Shown piece by piece: positions 44,901 to 54,157 of a stretch of 64,000 nt of DNA. Below the pieces are notes generated by a model. It searched no databases. It saw only the letters and a program-made list of their open reading frames with translations, and had not been told where the DNA came from. A program made the position numbers and the translations under genes. Origin of the DNA: Rhizobium grahamii (GTDB lineage: Bacteria; Pseudomonadota; Alphaproteobacteria; Rhizobiales; Rhizobiaceae); assembly GCF_009498215.1 (NCBI RefSeq), contig NZ_CP043499.1, positions 1,054,001-1,118,000 on the forward strand, written 5' to 3'. Within the stretch, counting starts at the first letter, position 1, and every line of letters starts with the position of its first letter.

Positions 44901-47900
44901 TGTTGGCATTGCTGGCATTCTTCGGCAGATCGGCTTCCTGGGCACCAAGGATGTTGCTGATGTTGCGCGGATCCAGGCCATCGAAGATCGGGTTGATGGC
45001 ATTGTTTCCGGTTACAGGGTCATATTCGCCGAAGTGCGCGTTGGTGATGCGAATAAACGGCGTATCGGCGGAACCCCAGTTCGGGTTGTCTTCATTGTTG
45101 CCGTGTCCCGACAAAGTCCGTACACCGCCGAAACCTTCGGTGTCGTCATCGCCGGGGAAAGCCGACTGACCGTTTATCAGGTTCTTCAGCCCGGCAAGAT
45201 CGGCAGCCGTGTATGCGAAGTTGCCGGTGACCCCGTCGTCATTACCCGGCGTTGTCGGCGCGTTCTGGAACTGCGGAGGCACGGCACCAGTGAAGGTGAC
45301 CGAATGCGTGCCGTTCGAGAACGTCTTCGTTCCATTGGCATTGGTGGTCATCGCATAGGCGGAAAGATCGCTTCCTGGTGCCAGTTCCACCACATCCTGC
45401 GGCCGCAAGTTGCCGACTATCGTGTCGTGACCGCCGTTGGAGCGGAAAAGAATTCGATGCGCCGACTGCAGTGCAGAGATATCGACGGTATCGTCGCCTT
45501 GTTCGCCATTCACCGTGATCGTGTTGGTGAAGAGAGCTGTCGGCGAAAAATCGCCGCTCGTTATGATCGTATCATTGCCGGCACCAGTATTGATGACAAT
45601 TTCTTCGATGCCAGACAGCTCTGCCACGATCGAATTGAAGTTGGTGCCGTTGCGGGTGATGACGATCTGGGTGGCGGCGGCCAGCTGTGCGCCGTTGTTG
45701 CCGCCGATTGCATCCCAGGCCGCCCGCGTCATGACGCGGAAGGTCTCGGCACTGGCGTCGCCATTGATCACCATAGTGTCGCCGACGGCCGTGTTTGTAC
45801 CTCCGCTGACGATATCGCGCCCCTCGCCGACGTTCCAGACGACGGTGTCGTCGCCGTCGCCAGCATTGATCGTATCCGTGCCTTCCCCACCTTGAATGAT
45901 GTCGTTTCCGGCATTGGCATTGATCGTGTCATTGCCGTCAAAACCCAGGATGAGCTCGGCGTTGGCGCCACCATTGATAGCCGCGTTGCTCGCATCCGTG
46001 CCCTGCACGAGGTTACCGGCCGCTGTCGAATAGACCGTTGCGCCGAACTGCAGCTGTTCGATGCCGGAAAGCGTATCTGAGCCGCCTGCGCCTGACACCA
46101 CCAGGTTCGCCCCGGCAAGCGCAAAGCTATGCGCCGCGGCCGAACCGGTAAACACGACGCGGTCGGTACCAATCCCACCCGTGAAGGTGTTGTTGTTCAC
46201 GTCGCCGGTGAAGACGTCGTTGCCGCTTCCGCCCGTGACGTTCTCGATGCCTGAGATCGATGTGAACCCGCTCGCCGTACCGGCCGAGAGATCGACGTTG
46301 ACGGCGGCCGTTGTCGCATAAGCCAGCGTATCCGTCCCGACGCCGAGATCGGCGGTTATACGCTCGATACCGGCGATCGAGCCGCCGCCCTCGATCTGCG
46401 TGATTGACGTACCGTTATAGGCTACGCTCAACGTCTCGGCGTCGGCACCACCGCTATCGATGATCGCCAATGTGTCGGTGTTTGCACCGCCATCGATCAC
46501 ATCGCTGCCGCCGGCGCCTTCATCGATGTCGTAGACGATCGTATCGTTTCCTGCTCCACCGTCGATCGTGTCGTTGCCTTCGCCGCCAACGATCAGGTCA
46601 TCGTCGCCGCCACCGCTGAGGATGTCGTTGCCTGCGTTGCCGAACAGCAAGTCGCGACCAGTACCACCGGTCAATCGGTCGACGCCCGTTTCGCCGGCGA
46701 TCAGATTATTGCCGGTCGTGACGGTAACCGTCCTTGCGGTTGGGGCGCCACTGTTGGCGGGATCAGAGGTGCTGATGGTGTAGTCACCGGCACCCAGCTG
46801 ATAGCCAGCGAAGGAACCACCGTCAAAATTGATCAGTTCGATGCCTTCATTGGTGTTGTCGAAATGATCGATTGCTGTGACCTGCTGCCCATTGAAATCG
46901 ATAACCAGGTTTCCGTTCTGTGTCCCGGTATCGCTGTCTGAGACCGACAAGGATGTCAGAGCAGCACCTGCGGTGGCAATGGTGATCCGATCGGCCGTGC
47001 CGGCCGTTTCGTTGATCGTGTCATCGCCGGCAGCAAGTTCGAAGCGATAGGTATCGTTGCCACTACCTCCGGACAGCACGTTGTCGTTCGCGTTGCCGGT
47101 AATCGTGTCGTCGAATCCGCTGCCGGTGACATTTTCAACCGCGGTGATCGTATCGTTACCGTCTGCCCCGGTTGCAGCGCCCGTTGCCAGGTTGACAGTG
47201 ACTGAGCCCGCCGCTGCGGCATAGGTGACTGTATCAATCCCCGTCCCGCCGTTCAAAACGTCGTTGCCAAGACCGCCATTCAAGGTGTCGTTGCCGCCGC
47301 CCCCGTTGATGACGTCGTCACCAGCCAGACCGCTCAACACGTCGTCGCCATTTCGGCCATTGAGGAGATTGGGAGCAGCACTGCCGGTAAACGGCGCGGC
47401 AAGGGTACCGTCATTGCCATTGGTCCCGACGCGAGCCGTCATCTCGGAGACGACGGTTTCTGCGAAGCCGTCGTTATCGGTGTAGCTGACAATGACCCGA
47501 TAGAACGTCCCGGCGACGACGTTGTTGATCGTCGCAGCCGTTGCTCCCCCTACGTTTGTCCAAGGCCCGCTGCCGGGTGCGGCGGAACTCTGCCACTGAT
47601 AGCTGAAGCCGTTGGTCGGCTTGCCGTTCTCGTCCTGGATTCCGGCTGTGTTGACGGTCAGGTCATCATCAACGCCGGTGATCGTAGGCGCGCCTGTCGC
47701 CGGCGAATTGGTCAAGCGAATCCGCGTGCCATCGGCAAATTGCGCCCACTCGACGTTCCGCAGCGTATCGACACCATCGGAAACCAGATTTCCGCCGGTC
47801 AATGGGTCGACAACGTTGGACACGGTGACATGCGAGATCGTCGTGACCATCGCCTGGCCGGTGCCGGTGCGGGTAATCGTGTAGTTGGCAAAGACGTCAT

Positions 47901-50900
47901 TGTAGTAGGCGACGTCCTGGTCGGCTGCGCTCGCGCCATCGGTGAGGATTTCGCGCACGATCTGCATCTGGGTCGGCACGATGGCTCGATCGACGAGAAG
48001 TTCGAACAGCGACTTGCCCCGCCAGGCGGTGATTGCGAAGTCGTCCGAAAACACGTGCCGCATGCTGTCGACGGTGGCGATTTCGGGACCGCTGCCATCG
48101 GCATTCTGATGGATGCCGATCCGGACGTTCAGCCATCGGTCACCGTCGAGAATATCATCCCCGCCATTGCCCCGAAGGTTGTCGCTGCCCGCACCACCCA
48201 GCAGGATGTTACCGCTTTCGAAGAAGCCGGTTGGCCCGACCTGAACGATCTGGGACAGGTTCCGGATACGATCGATACCGGCCTGATCCAGACCGTCGTT
48301 GAAGAATACCCCTTCCGTCGTACCAACTGTCGCGCCCGGCGCAATGTCGCCGAACACCCGGCTGTCGCCGATCAGCGTGTCGTCATGGTCCCAGCCCGAC
48401 AGTGCTTCCACCTTGTCGAAGCGATTGCGCAGGATGTCTGCCTGTTCGGTCGTGAAGATCGGGATGTTCATATCGGCATAGCCGTTGAGCGCCATGCCCT
48501 TGAATATCGCCCAGTCGAAACCGAACATGCCTTCGTTGCGCATGACGCTTTCGCCCTGCACCATGATGTCGTCACCGGATTCCGCGTCGAAGTCATGCTC
48601 TTCGTTTCCGGCGAACATCACATCATGACCGATGATCGTCGAATTGAAGAACAGCTCGGAATTGTCGCCGGCTGTCGTATCAAAGCCGCCGCCGGCCTCG
48701 ATCCAGTCGTCGCCTTCGTTACCCATCAGGAAGTCGACACCATCGCCGCCGGCGATGAAGTCGTCGCCCTCGCCGCCAAACACCTCGGTGTCATCAACGC
48801 CGACGAAAATGACATCCTTGCCGGTACCACCCATCAGGATGTCGATACCGTTGGAATTTGCGATGACGTCATTGCCTTCATCGCCCTTGAGGAAGTCGCC
48901 GCTATCGCCGCTGTCGGTGATGATATCGTCGCCGCCGCCGCCGTTCACGAGATCGACGCCGGCACCCGATTCAATGCGATCATTGCCGTCATCGCCCCAG
49001 ATGCCGTCATCACCGAAATCGGTGATGATCGTGTCATTGCCGGTCGTGCCGCCGACGACGACGTGTTCACCGCCTGTGAAACGAATATAATCCGCATCGG
49101 GGCCAACAGTGCCGGGGTTGTCGCGAACCACCTTGCCGAGCCCCATTGCCTCGAGCGCCGCATCGGTACCGATGGGATCAACGCCATCGACATCCGCCCC
49201 GTTGTAGTCCACCTGATTGGCTGGATTGACCTCAAGGACGAAGTCGTAGGCTGCGAAGGCGTCCACGCCGATATGACGGCTGATCACATCGTCGGCAGTG
49301 CCACGAATGCCGTCCGCTCCGGGCTGGGCGATGTCGGTATTCGCCATGATCATCTTGGCGAAGGAGTTCTGCTCCAGCATATGGAGGAAATTCTGGCCCT
49401 GGGTGCGAGTCAGGTAATAGAGCCGGTCGCCGTCCTGCAGCGCTTCGAGCTGTGCTTCAAAGATCGCGTTGAAGGTGGACCCCAGGAAACCGCCGAATTC
49501 CATCTGCTTTTCGGCAAGGCCGCCGATCCAGAGATCGATTGTATTGAGACCGCTGTTGGCCGCATTCCAGCTGCCCGTGCTGTTCAGGAAACTCAACCGA
49601 TCGGTGGGGACTTCGGTAACTGATCCCGAAGCTTCACCAAACACCAGCGCCCAAGCGGCGTCGCGCTTGCCGGCGACGGTCGTTTGCGCGGTGATCGACG
49701 TGTGCGTGCCATAGGCAGCGATGAAATTCACAACCGAAATCGGGTTTTTCAGGTTGGCCGCGAAATCGGTCCAACTGTCATACGGCGTCAGGAAGCTCGA
49801 GCCGGTTGCCGCGAAAAGCTGCGTGCGGGCATCGTTCAGTGAAGGGATGCCGGTATCACGACCGCGCGCAATGTTGATGGACGCGAGATCAAGCGGCAGG
49901 CCGAGCAGATTGTTGCGCAGGGCGCCGGTTATGAACTCGTCGATCTCGTTGCCCCGCTCGATCGTCATGCCGCGCACGATGGCGCCGGCCGCCTGATCGG
50001 CGGTGATGAACGGGTCGTTCGCCTCGTTCTGAGGCGTATTGGGATCGTCTACGGTGGGAGTTGTACCGTCGTTGTTGAAGGAGAGCGGGTTCAGGAAGGC
50101 GGTGATCAGCCCCATATCGTCCGTTGTGATGCTGCCGTCCGCGTTGAGATGGATTCTCGGCATGCTCTCCGTCAGCATCGAGTGACCGAAGCGATAAACG
50201 GTATTGGCGAATTCGGAGAAGATCGCCGGATTGATATCGGTGATGTTGTTGAAGACGAAGGGATCGATCGCCGGCTGTATCTTGCGGGCAAACTCCTCGA
50301 AGACCAAATGCTGGTACTGCATTTCCGTGGCAAAGCGGCCCGCCTGGAACAGGCGTTCGCCATCCCAGTCGAGCGTATCCGCATAGGCCAGCCTCTGGAC
50401 AGCGCTCATCGTTGCGAATGCCGGATCCAGCGCGGCAATATCGCCGACCAGCCACTCGTTGATGAAGTCGATGTCGCCGCTCTGCAGAATGGTCAACCTT
50501 TGAGAGTCGACTTGGCGATTGTGCTCGGAGTGGAAGATATGGTGGACGGCCGTCAGGCCGATATTCTCGTTGCCGCGCCCATCGCCGGTGATGAAATGGG
50601 CGTCGAGAAGCTCGTCGTCATAGGCAACCCGGCGTCCCCGGTAGTCCAGGGCAATGTCGTTGCCGGCGACGTCGTCGCTGTCCGGAGCAATCGGTGTGTC
50701 GCCGAGAGGGCCGGCAGGCCCATCCGGATCGAAGACACCTGTTGGCACCGCGTTGTGGGCGATATCGTCAAGGAAGGCGTGTCCGGTGCGCACGGCGCCG
50801 GTCAGGGTGCCGTTCGTGACCGTAAATGTATTCACAGGATTTGCGAGGTTGCCTTCCACGACGACGTCGTCCGCCGTATTGGGAATGCCGTCAGCACCGA

Positions 50901-52254
50901 TGCCGAGCACCAGCAATGGCAATCCGTTCGCACCGCGAATGAATTCCCCGTAGAAATCCGTCCGCAACAGAGGCAGATTGACAACGTCACGATCGGTCAA
51001 CTCGATACCGAGGAAATCGCGCGCCTGTGCCTTGATATCCCTCCACGTCGGCAGGCCGTTATCCGAGCCGTCGAGCAGCTTTCCCGTGGCAACCGGGCGC
51101 GAGTCGGGAACGCTGTCCGGATCGGCAGTATCCACGGAAAACTTGTATTCGCGCAGGAACACCTGATGCGACGGATGCGATGTATAAGTCTGGTTCTGAT
51201 CGACAAATGGCGTTGTCGTATTGGTATGCTCGCCATTGGCATCCGGTGTCGCACGCGTCAGCACCATGAAGTTCGTATGGCCGTCGTCCGGCGTGCCGGC
51301 AATGCCATCGGCGCCCTTGTCGTAGAGTGGATCGTCCGCCTGCAGCGGTATGTAGACGGTGCCGTTGCTTCCCTTGGTAATCAGATCGAGGCCGTGGTCG
51401 AAGAACTGGCCGAAGAACGTCATCCAGGCATTGAACGGCTTCGATAGCCCTTCATCCGGCGCGACGTTCGGGATAACCAACGAACCCTGTGCGTTGATCG
51501 TCAGGCCAAGTTCCTGCGCGAGCGCGGTGAACGCTGCGGCGGGATCGGCAGCCACTAGTTGGGCATGCACGAGCGTTGCTTCGGCGTCGCTGAGCGCGGC
51601 TGCGGCATCCTGAATTGCATCGATGCTCGCCGAGCTGGGCGCAGCAGTGTAGGCCGTGACAGCCTGGTCCAACTCGCTTTCGGCCGATTGAACAGCTGTT
51701 TGCGCCTCGGCGAGCGCTGCCGCTGCCTGCGCGGCGGTTACGCGTCCCGCCATCAGGCGTTCGAGGTCCGCGTGTGGATCCTCGGAGCCAGCAAACTTCA
51801 GAGCGGCAAGAATTGCCGCTGGGTTGTTCAGGCTCATGTCGACCACAAGGTTGGAAATCAAACGCGGGTCGGCGTCGGCGACGCTTCCGGGGGCGCCATA
51901 ATTCGTGTTGGTTATGGTCGGCGCGGGACCAGGGCCATCGGGGTCGAAGGTGTCTCCGTCCTGATCATTGACGAAGCTTCCGTCGAGCAATCTTGGCATC
52001 GGCTGGTCGGCCGAGCCCCAGGTCTCGCGTCCCGGGACGATATTGTTATAGGTCCCATCGACAGTCCTCAGACCGACGGGAACATGGGGATCAGGAATGG
52101 CGAGTTGGGCGCCAGGCGTGCTTGGGTCCACCACGTTACCTTCGGCATCAACGTAGATTTGGGTCAGCGCTGTGCCCGCCGCGTGTGCTTCGGCGACCTT
52201 GATCTGACGCAGAATGAAAATCATGTCCTGCAGGTTCAATGTAAACGCGGCCAT
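41911..52254 (-). CDS. Giant RTX protein with two animal-type heme peroxidase domains
   Basis: About 3447 residues. Peroxidase 1: distal Gln-Asp-His in FGQFFDHGLD (His287), Arg560/Glu563 in DGRGNEN, proximal His691 in YRFGHSM. Peroxidase 2: FGQYFDHGLDF (His2463), DGRGNEN (Arg2655/Glu2658), YRVGHSL (His2752). Both keep the catalytic and heme-contact residues known from mammalian peroxidases. A helical coiled-coil segment (~165-235) precedes domain 1. RTX and Ig-like modules fill ~1055-2270; a pure Asp/Glu/Gly/Ser linker (~3025-3155) and a final RTX block follow. The C-terminus (GFQPGDKIDFSSI ... SDFNGVS) is a type I secretion end. This is the bacterial peroxicin architecture with two peroxidase units. 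GGAGGGAGAG selects ATG 52254. Likely secreted by the ABC/HlyD pair and using H2O2 outside the cell. Confidence 0.93.
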   Translation of the reverse strand: MAAFTLNLQDMIFILRQIKVAEAHAAGTALTQIYVDAEGNVVDPSTPGAQLAIPDPHVPVGLRTVDGTYNNIVPGRETWGSADQPMPRLLDGSFVNDQDGDTFDPDGPGPAPTITNTNYGAPGSVADADPRLISNLVVDMSLNNPAAILAALKFAGSEDPHADLERLMAGRVTAAQAAAALAEAQTAVQSAESELDQAVTAYTAAPSSASIDAIQDAAAALSDAEATLVHAQLVAADPAAAFTALAQELGLTINAQGSLVIPNVAPDEGLSKPFNAWMTFFGQFFDHGLDLITKGSNGTVYIPLQADDPLYDKGADGIAGTPDDGHTNFMVLTRATPDANGEHTNTTTPFVDQNQTYTSHPSHQVFLREYKFSVDTADPDSVPDSRPVATGKLLDGSDNGLPTWRDIKAQARDFLGIELTDRDVVNLPLLRTDFYGEFIRGANGLPLLVLGIGADGIPNTADDVVVEGNLANPVNTFTVTNGTLTGAVRTGHAFLDDIAHNAVPTGVFDPDGPAGPLGDTPIAPDSDDVAGNDIALDYRGRRVAYDDELLDAHFITGDGRGNENIGLTAVHHIFHSEHNRQVDSQRLTILQSGDIDFINEWLVGDIAALDPAFATMSAVQRLAYADTLDWDGERLFQAGRFATEMQYQHLVFEEFARKIQPAIDPFVFNNITDINPAIFSEFANTVYRFGHSMLTESMPRIHLNADGSITTDDMGLITAFLNPLSFNNDGTTPTVDDPNTPQNEANDPFITADQAAGAIVRGMTIERGNEIDEFITGALRNNLLGLPLDLASINIARGRDTGIPSLNDARTQLFAATGSSFLTPYDSWTDFAANLKNPISVVNFIAAYGTHTSITAQTTVAGKRDAAWALVFGEASGSVTEVPTDRLSFLNSTGSWNAANSGLNTIDLWIGGLAEKQMEFGGFLGSTFNAIFEAQLEALQDGDRLYYLTRTQGQNFLHMLEQNSFAKMIMANTDIAQPGADGIRGTADDVISRHIGVDAFAAYDFVLEVNPANQVDYNGADVDGVDPIGTDAALEAMGLGKVVRDNPGTVGPDADYIRFTGGEHVVVGGTTGNDTIITDFGDDGIWGDDGNDRIESGAGVDLVNGGGGDDIITDSGDSGDFLKGDEGNDVIANSNGIDILMGGTGKDVIFVGVDDTEVFGGEGDDFIAGGDGVDFLMGNEGDDWIEAGGGFDTTAGDNSELFFNSTIIGHDVMFAGNEEHDFDAESGDDIMVQGESVMRNEGMFGFDWAIFKGMALNGYADMNIPIFTTEQADILRNRFDKVEALSGWDHDDTLIGDSRVFGDIAPGATVGTTEGVFFNDGLDQAGIDRIRNLSQIVQVGPTGFFESGNILLGGAGSDNLRGNGGDDILDGDRWLNVRIGIHQNADGSGPEIATVDSMRHVFSDDFAITAWRGKSLFELLVDRAIVPTQMQIVREILTDGASAADQDVAYYNDVFANYTITRTGTGQAMVTTISHVTVSNVVDPLTGGNLVSDGVDTLRNVEWAQFADGTRIRLTNSPATGAPTITGVDDDLTVNTAGIQDENGKPTNGFSYQWQSSAAPGSGPWTNVGGATAATINNVVAGTFYRVIVSYTDNDGFAETVVSEMTARVGTNGNDGTLAAPFTGSAAPNLLNGRNGDDVLSGLAGDDVINGGGGNDTLNGGLGNDVLNGGTGIDTVTYAAAAGSVTVNLATGAATGADGNDTITAVENVTGSGFDDTITGNANDNVLSGGSGNDTYRFELAAGDDTINETAGTADRITIATAGAALTSLSVSDSDTGTQNGNLVIDFNGQQVTAIDHFDNTNEGIELINFDGGSFAGYQLGAGDYTISTSDPANSGAPTARTVTVTTGNNLIAGETGVDRLTGGTGRDLLFGNAGNDILSGGGDDDLIVGGEGNDTIDGGAGNDTIVYDIDEGAGGSDVIDGGANTDTLAIIDSGGADAETLSVAYNGTSITQIEGGGSIAGIERITADLGVGTDTLAYATTAAVNVDLSAGTASGFTSISGIENVTGGSGNDVFTGDVNNNTFTGGIGTDRVVFTGSAAAHSFALAGANLVVSGAGGSDTLSGIEQLQFGATVYSTAAGNLVQGTDASNAAINGGANAELILGFDGNDTINANAGNDIIQGGEGTDTINAGDGDDTVVWNVGEGRDIVSGGTNTAVGDTMVINGDASAETFRVMTRAAWDAIGGNNGAQLAAATQIVITRNGTNFNSIVAELSGIEEIVINTGAGNDTIITSGDFSPTALFTNTITVNGEQGDDTVDISALQSAHRILFRSNGGHDTIVGNLRPQDVVELAPGSDLSAYAMTTNANGTKTFSNGTHSVTFTGAVPPQFQNAPTTPGNDDGVTGNFAYTAADLAGLKNLINGQSAFPGDDDTEGFGGVRTLSGHGNNEDNPNWGSADTPFIRITNAHFGEYDPVTGNNAINPIFDGLDPRNISNILGAQEADLPKNASNANIFFMAFGQYFDHGLDFLSKGGNGTVQIGAPGNGSPGSGNPADLTRGTVYAIDENGVTQHINKTSPFVDQNQAYGSHELVGQFLRESDGNQGVGSHLFQGAVDPSNPEFRLLPTLRELIQHHWQANTIFHDPSLPGGQISFRDYYSHYPISETATGNLFDEVTGAFDPDVLKGAAANFMGSGHALLLDTNPFVSLLDHYVVGDGRGNENFALTAMHTIWARNHNYHVNLLEESGFQGTAEELFQAAKMVNEAEYQRVVFTEFADMLIGGIRGDGDHGFEEYNPDASASISHEFAAAVYRVGHSLIGQTMTVLGPDGQPKQVALFDAFLNPSNDADVFAAPLPPGYVPQPGYEQLGVNSILGGIVTQQAEDVDFNIVDAVRNDLVRINADLFSFNVARAWDVGLGTLNQVRMDLAASQDPYIREAIGYAGNLAAYTSWEDFQTRNNLSNTVIAQFRQAYPDLVLQQGDIASFQAINPDIAVAIQANGTGIVKGIDRVDLWVGGLAEQHINDGMVGQTFWVVLHEQFDRLQEADRFYYLNRFDNFDFYEEFIDGQAFADIVARNTGLTNLSEHIFETEPLDDEDEDDGPTGPVDDDDDEDDDIPSGGGDDDEDDDGPSGGDDDEDDGPTGPVDDDDDDLPSGGGDDDEDDDDDDSQSGGDDDDDDDDLPSGSGGDDGDDDDDGPSGGDDDDDVPDDGVAPLPVAARTLIGTVAADVLIGAAAGDTILAGAGGDILVGDGGNDILRGEDGDDVVTAGDGDDSVSGGNGDDELHGGSGDDMLFGNAGKDAIHGETGHDFIEGGAGDDQVWAGAGNDTVIASTGDGDDQYWGGDGADTLDYSIATGNLTVDLGNGFMQRGQVSGGSTGTDIVYGFENVVTGSGHDTITATVEANIMDGGLGNDTFRFLSAAAANGDTIHGFQPGDKIDFSSIDANTSTAGVQHFTLGSSLTAAGQISVTHEVLNGTEFTVIHGNVDANTDADFVLMLKGNLNLTTSDFNGVS

Positions 52255-52283
52255 TGCTCTCTCCCTCCGAAGCAAAACTACCC

Positions 52284-52312
52284 TGCGGAACAGTTGTTAC
52301 ATTCGTTCCGCA
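52284..52312. promoter_or_regulatory. Inverted repeat TGCGGAAC-N13-GTTCCGCA in the divergent promoter
   Basis: Perfect 8-bp arms separated by 13 bp, 30 bp before the peroxidase gene start, in the ~320-bp gap to the sensor kinase gene. Size and position fit a dimeric regulator site, possibly for the NarL-type regulator of this locus. Confidence 0.6.
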
Positions 52313-52574
52313 AGCATAATTGATGTCGTTACTTTTATATCTTCGGCCCGAGCGCCCCCACAGAGAACAAGGTCGCGTCATTTTCGAGACGTTGGTTCAG
52401 CCAGTCCTGAACGAAAGTCAGTATATCCATCAGACTAAGGTCGCATCGCCACTCAGGACGGAGAAACGCCTCAACCCACAGAGGGAATAGCGGCGGCGCG
52501 CAAGATTGCTGTTGGCAGACGCAATATTGGGAAATACTAATCTAGGTCAGAATGTCGTGACTCGGGGGAGAAGC

Positions 52575-54047
52575 ATGGCAACCGGGGACATTGAAACGCT
52601 GCAGTCGGGTGGAGATGTTGTCGGCGGGCCCAGAGGCCCGTTGGGGCGAGTGGCAGTTCTATTCCGACGATCCCGTCTTGAGGTGCAGTTCATCGTCATC
52701 GCATCGCTGATCGTGCTTGTCCTTATGTTCGTACTCGGGTTGTGGACCACGCACAGGATCGAAAAGGCGATCATGAAAGGTGCTGGCGGCGTCGGCGCGG
52801 CTTACCTGCAAACCTTCGTCGAACCGATGATCTCGGATGCGGATATTCAGGCAAAGGCGCTCTCTCCCGAAGTGAAGCAGAAACTTGATGGACTCCTCGG
52901 CGATAGCCCACTTGGCCAGCACGTTCGCGAGATCAAGATATGGAACCCCGACGGCAGCTTGTTCTATTCCACCTCTGACCAGGAACTCGACCAGGAAGAC
53001 GCCTTCCCGGAATTGAAGCGCGCACTGGCCGGTGAGGTTGTCGTCTCGCGGACCATGGTCGACAAACACACGTATTCCGACGAGGAGCAGGCGGCCGAGT
53101 ATATCGAGGTCTACGCTCCATTGGTGCGCGATGCGTCCGGGGCGACGGCGCTCGTTGGCGAATTCTACGAACAGCCGGACTATCTGCTTGCGGAGATCGG
53201 TGGCGCCTGGCGCGCGACGTTCGCAATCGTTCTCCTCGTCTCCGCTCCTATGCTCGCACTTCTTTACATGATCGTGCGCAGTGGCCGTGTGACCATTGAT
53301 CAACAGCGCGCCGCGGCGCGCGCGAGCCTGCGCCATGCATTGGGTCTATCGAACCAGAACAGACGTTTGCGGCTTGAGGCCGAGCGCGCGCGGCTGGAAG
53401 CCGGCAAGCTGAACGAAAAAATCCTGGACCAGATCGGCAGCGACCTTCACGACGGTCCCATACAGGTTCTGACCCTCGTCAAGCTTCGTTTGAGCGACCT
53501 GGCGCCCCCTCAAGAGGCAGCCCCGAACCACGTGAACATCGCGGTCGAAAGCTTGGGCAAACTCCTGCAATTGGTCACCATGACCCTCGATGAGATCAGA
53601 AACATCTCGTCCGGCCTTGTCTTGCCCGAACTCGACAACCTTTCCGTGCAGGAGACCATCCAGCTTGCCGTCCGGCGCTTTACCGACCTGACCGGGCATG
53701 TGGTCGACGTCAAAGGCGAGATCACGACCGAGATAGTCCACGGACATCTCAATATCTGCGTCTACCGCTTTATCCAGGAAGGATTGATGAACGCGCAGCG
53801 ACATGCACCTGGAAACCTGCAACAGGTACGCTTCCGAATCTGGCGAAATCGGCTGGTGATCGCAGTTGCCGACATCGGTGCACCGCCGAAATTAGCAAAT
53901 CCGGCAGCCGAAGACAGAATCCGTCTGGGAAAGCTGATGCAAAAACGCCGCATCCGCGCCTTCGGCGGCAAGATACGCACCATAGCGCGCGACAACGGCA
54001 CGCTCGTCACGGTCGTGCTGTCATTGGACGGACAAGTCGAAGCTTAG
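52575..54047 (+). CDS. HisKA_3-type sensor histidine kinase
   Basis: A 490-residue membrane kinase: span 1 (~39-57), a periplasmic sensor region (~58-213), span 2 (~214-234), a coiled coil (~240-283) and HisKA_3 dimerisation domain with phospho-His ~292 (IGSDLHDGPIQVLTLVKLRL). The ATPase domain has a good N-box (QEGLMNAQRHA), but the G1 box reads ADIGAPP and the G2 position IRLGKLMQ, both weaker than the usual DxGxG and GLGL. GGGGGAG precedes ATG 52575. It is divergent from the peroxidase operon and is the likely partner of the NarL-type regulator at its far end. Confidence 0.88.
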   Translation: MATGDIETLQSGGDVVGGPRGPLGRVAVLFRRSRLEVQFIVIASLIVLVLMFVLGLWTTHRIEKAIMKGAGGVGAAYLQTFVEPMISDADIQAKALSPEVKQKLDGLLGDSPLGQHVREIKIWNPDGSLFYSTSDQELDQEDAFPELKRALAGEVVVSRTMVDKHTYSDEEQAAEYIEVYAPLVRDASGATALVGEFYEQPDYLLAEIGGAWRATFAIVLLVSAPMLALLYMIVRSGRVTIDQQRAAARASLRHALGLSNQNRRLRLEAERARLEAGKLNEKILDQIGSDLHDGPIQVLTLVKLRLSDLAPPQEAAPNHVNIAVESLGKLLQLVTMTLDEIRNISSGLVLPELDNLSVQETIQLAVRRFTDLTGHVVDVKGEITTEIVHGHLNICVYRFIQEGLMNAQRHAPGNLQQVRFRIWRNRLVIAVADIGAPPKLANPAAEDRIRLGKLMQKRRIRAFGGKIRTIARDNGTLVTVVLSLDGQVEA

Positions 54048-54157
54048 ACAACCGCCGGCTCGGGGACCTCCAAGCAAAGATAGCGGTGACATCCCTTCGT
54101 CAGCAGCGGACACGGCGCGACAGGTTGAGCCACCAGAGAAGACGGTGTCAGTATCGT

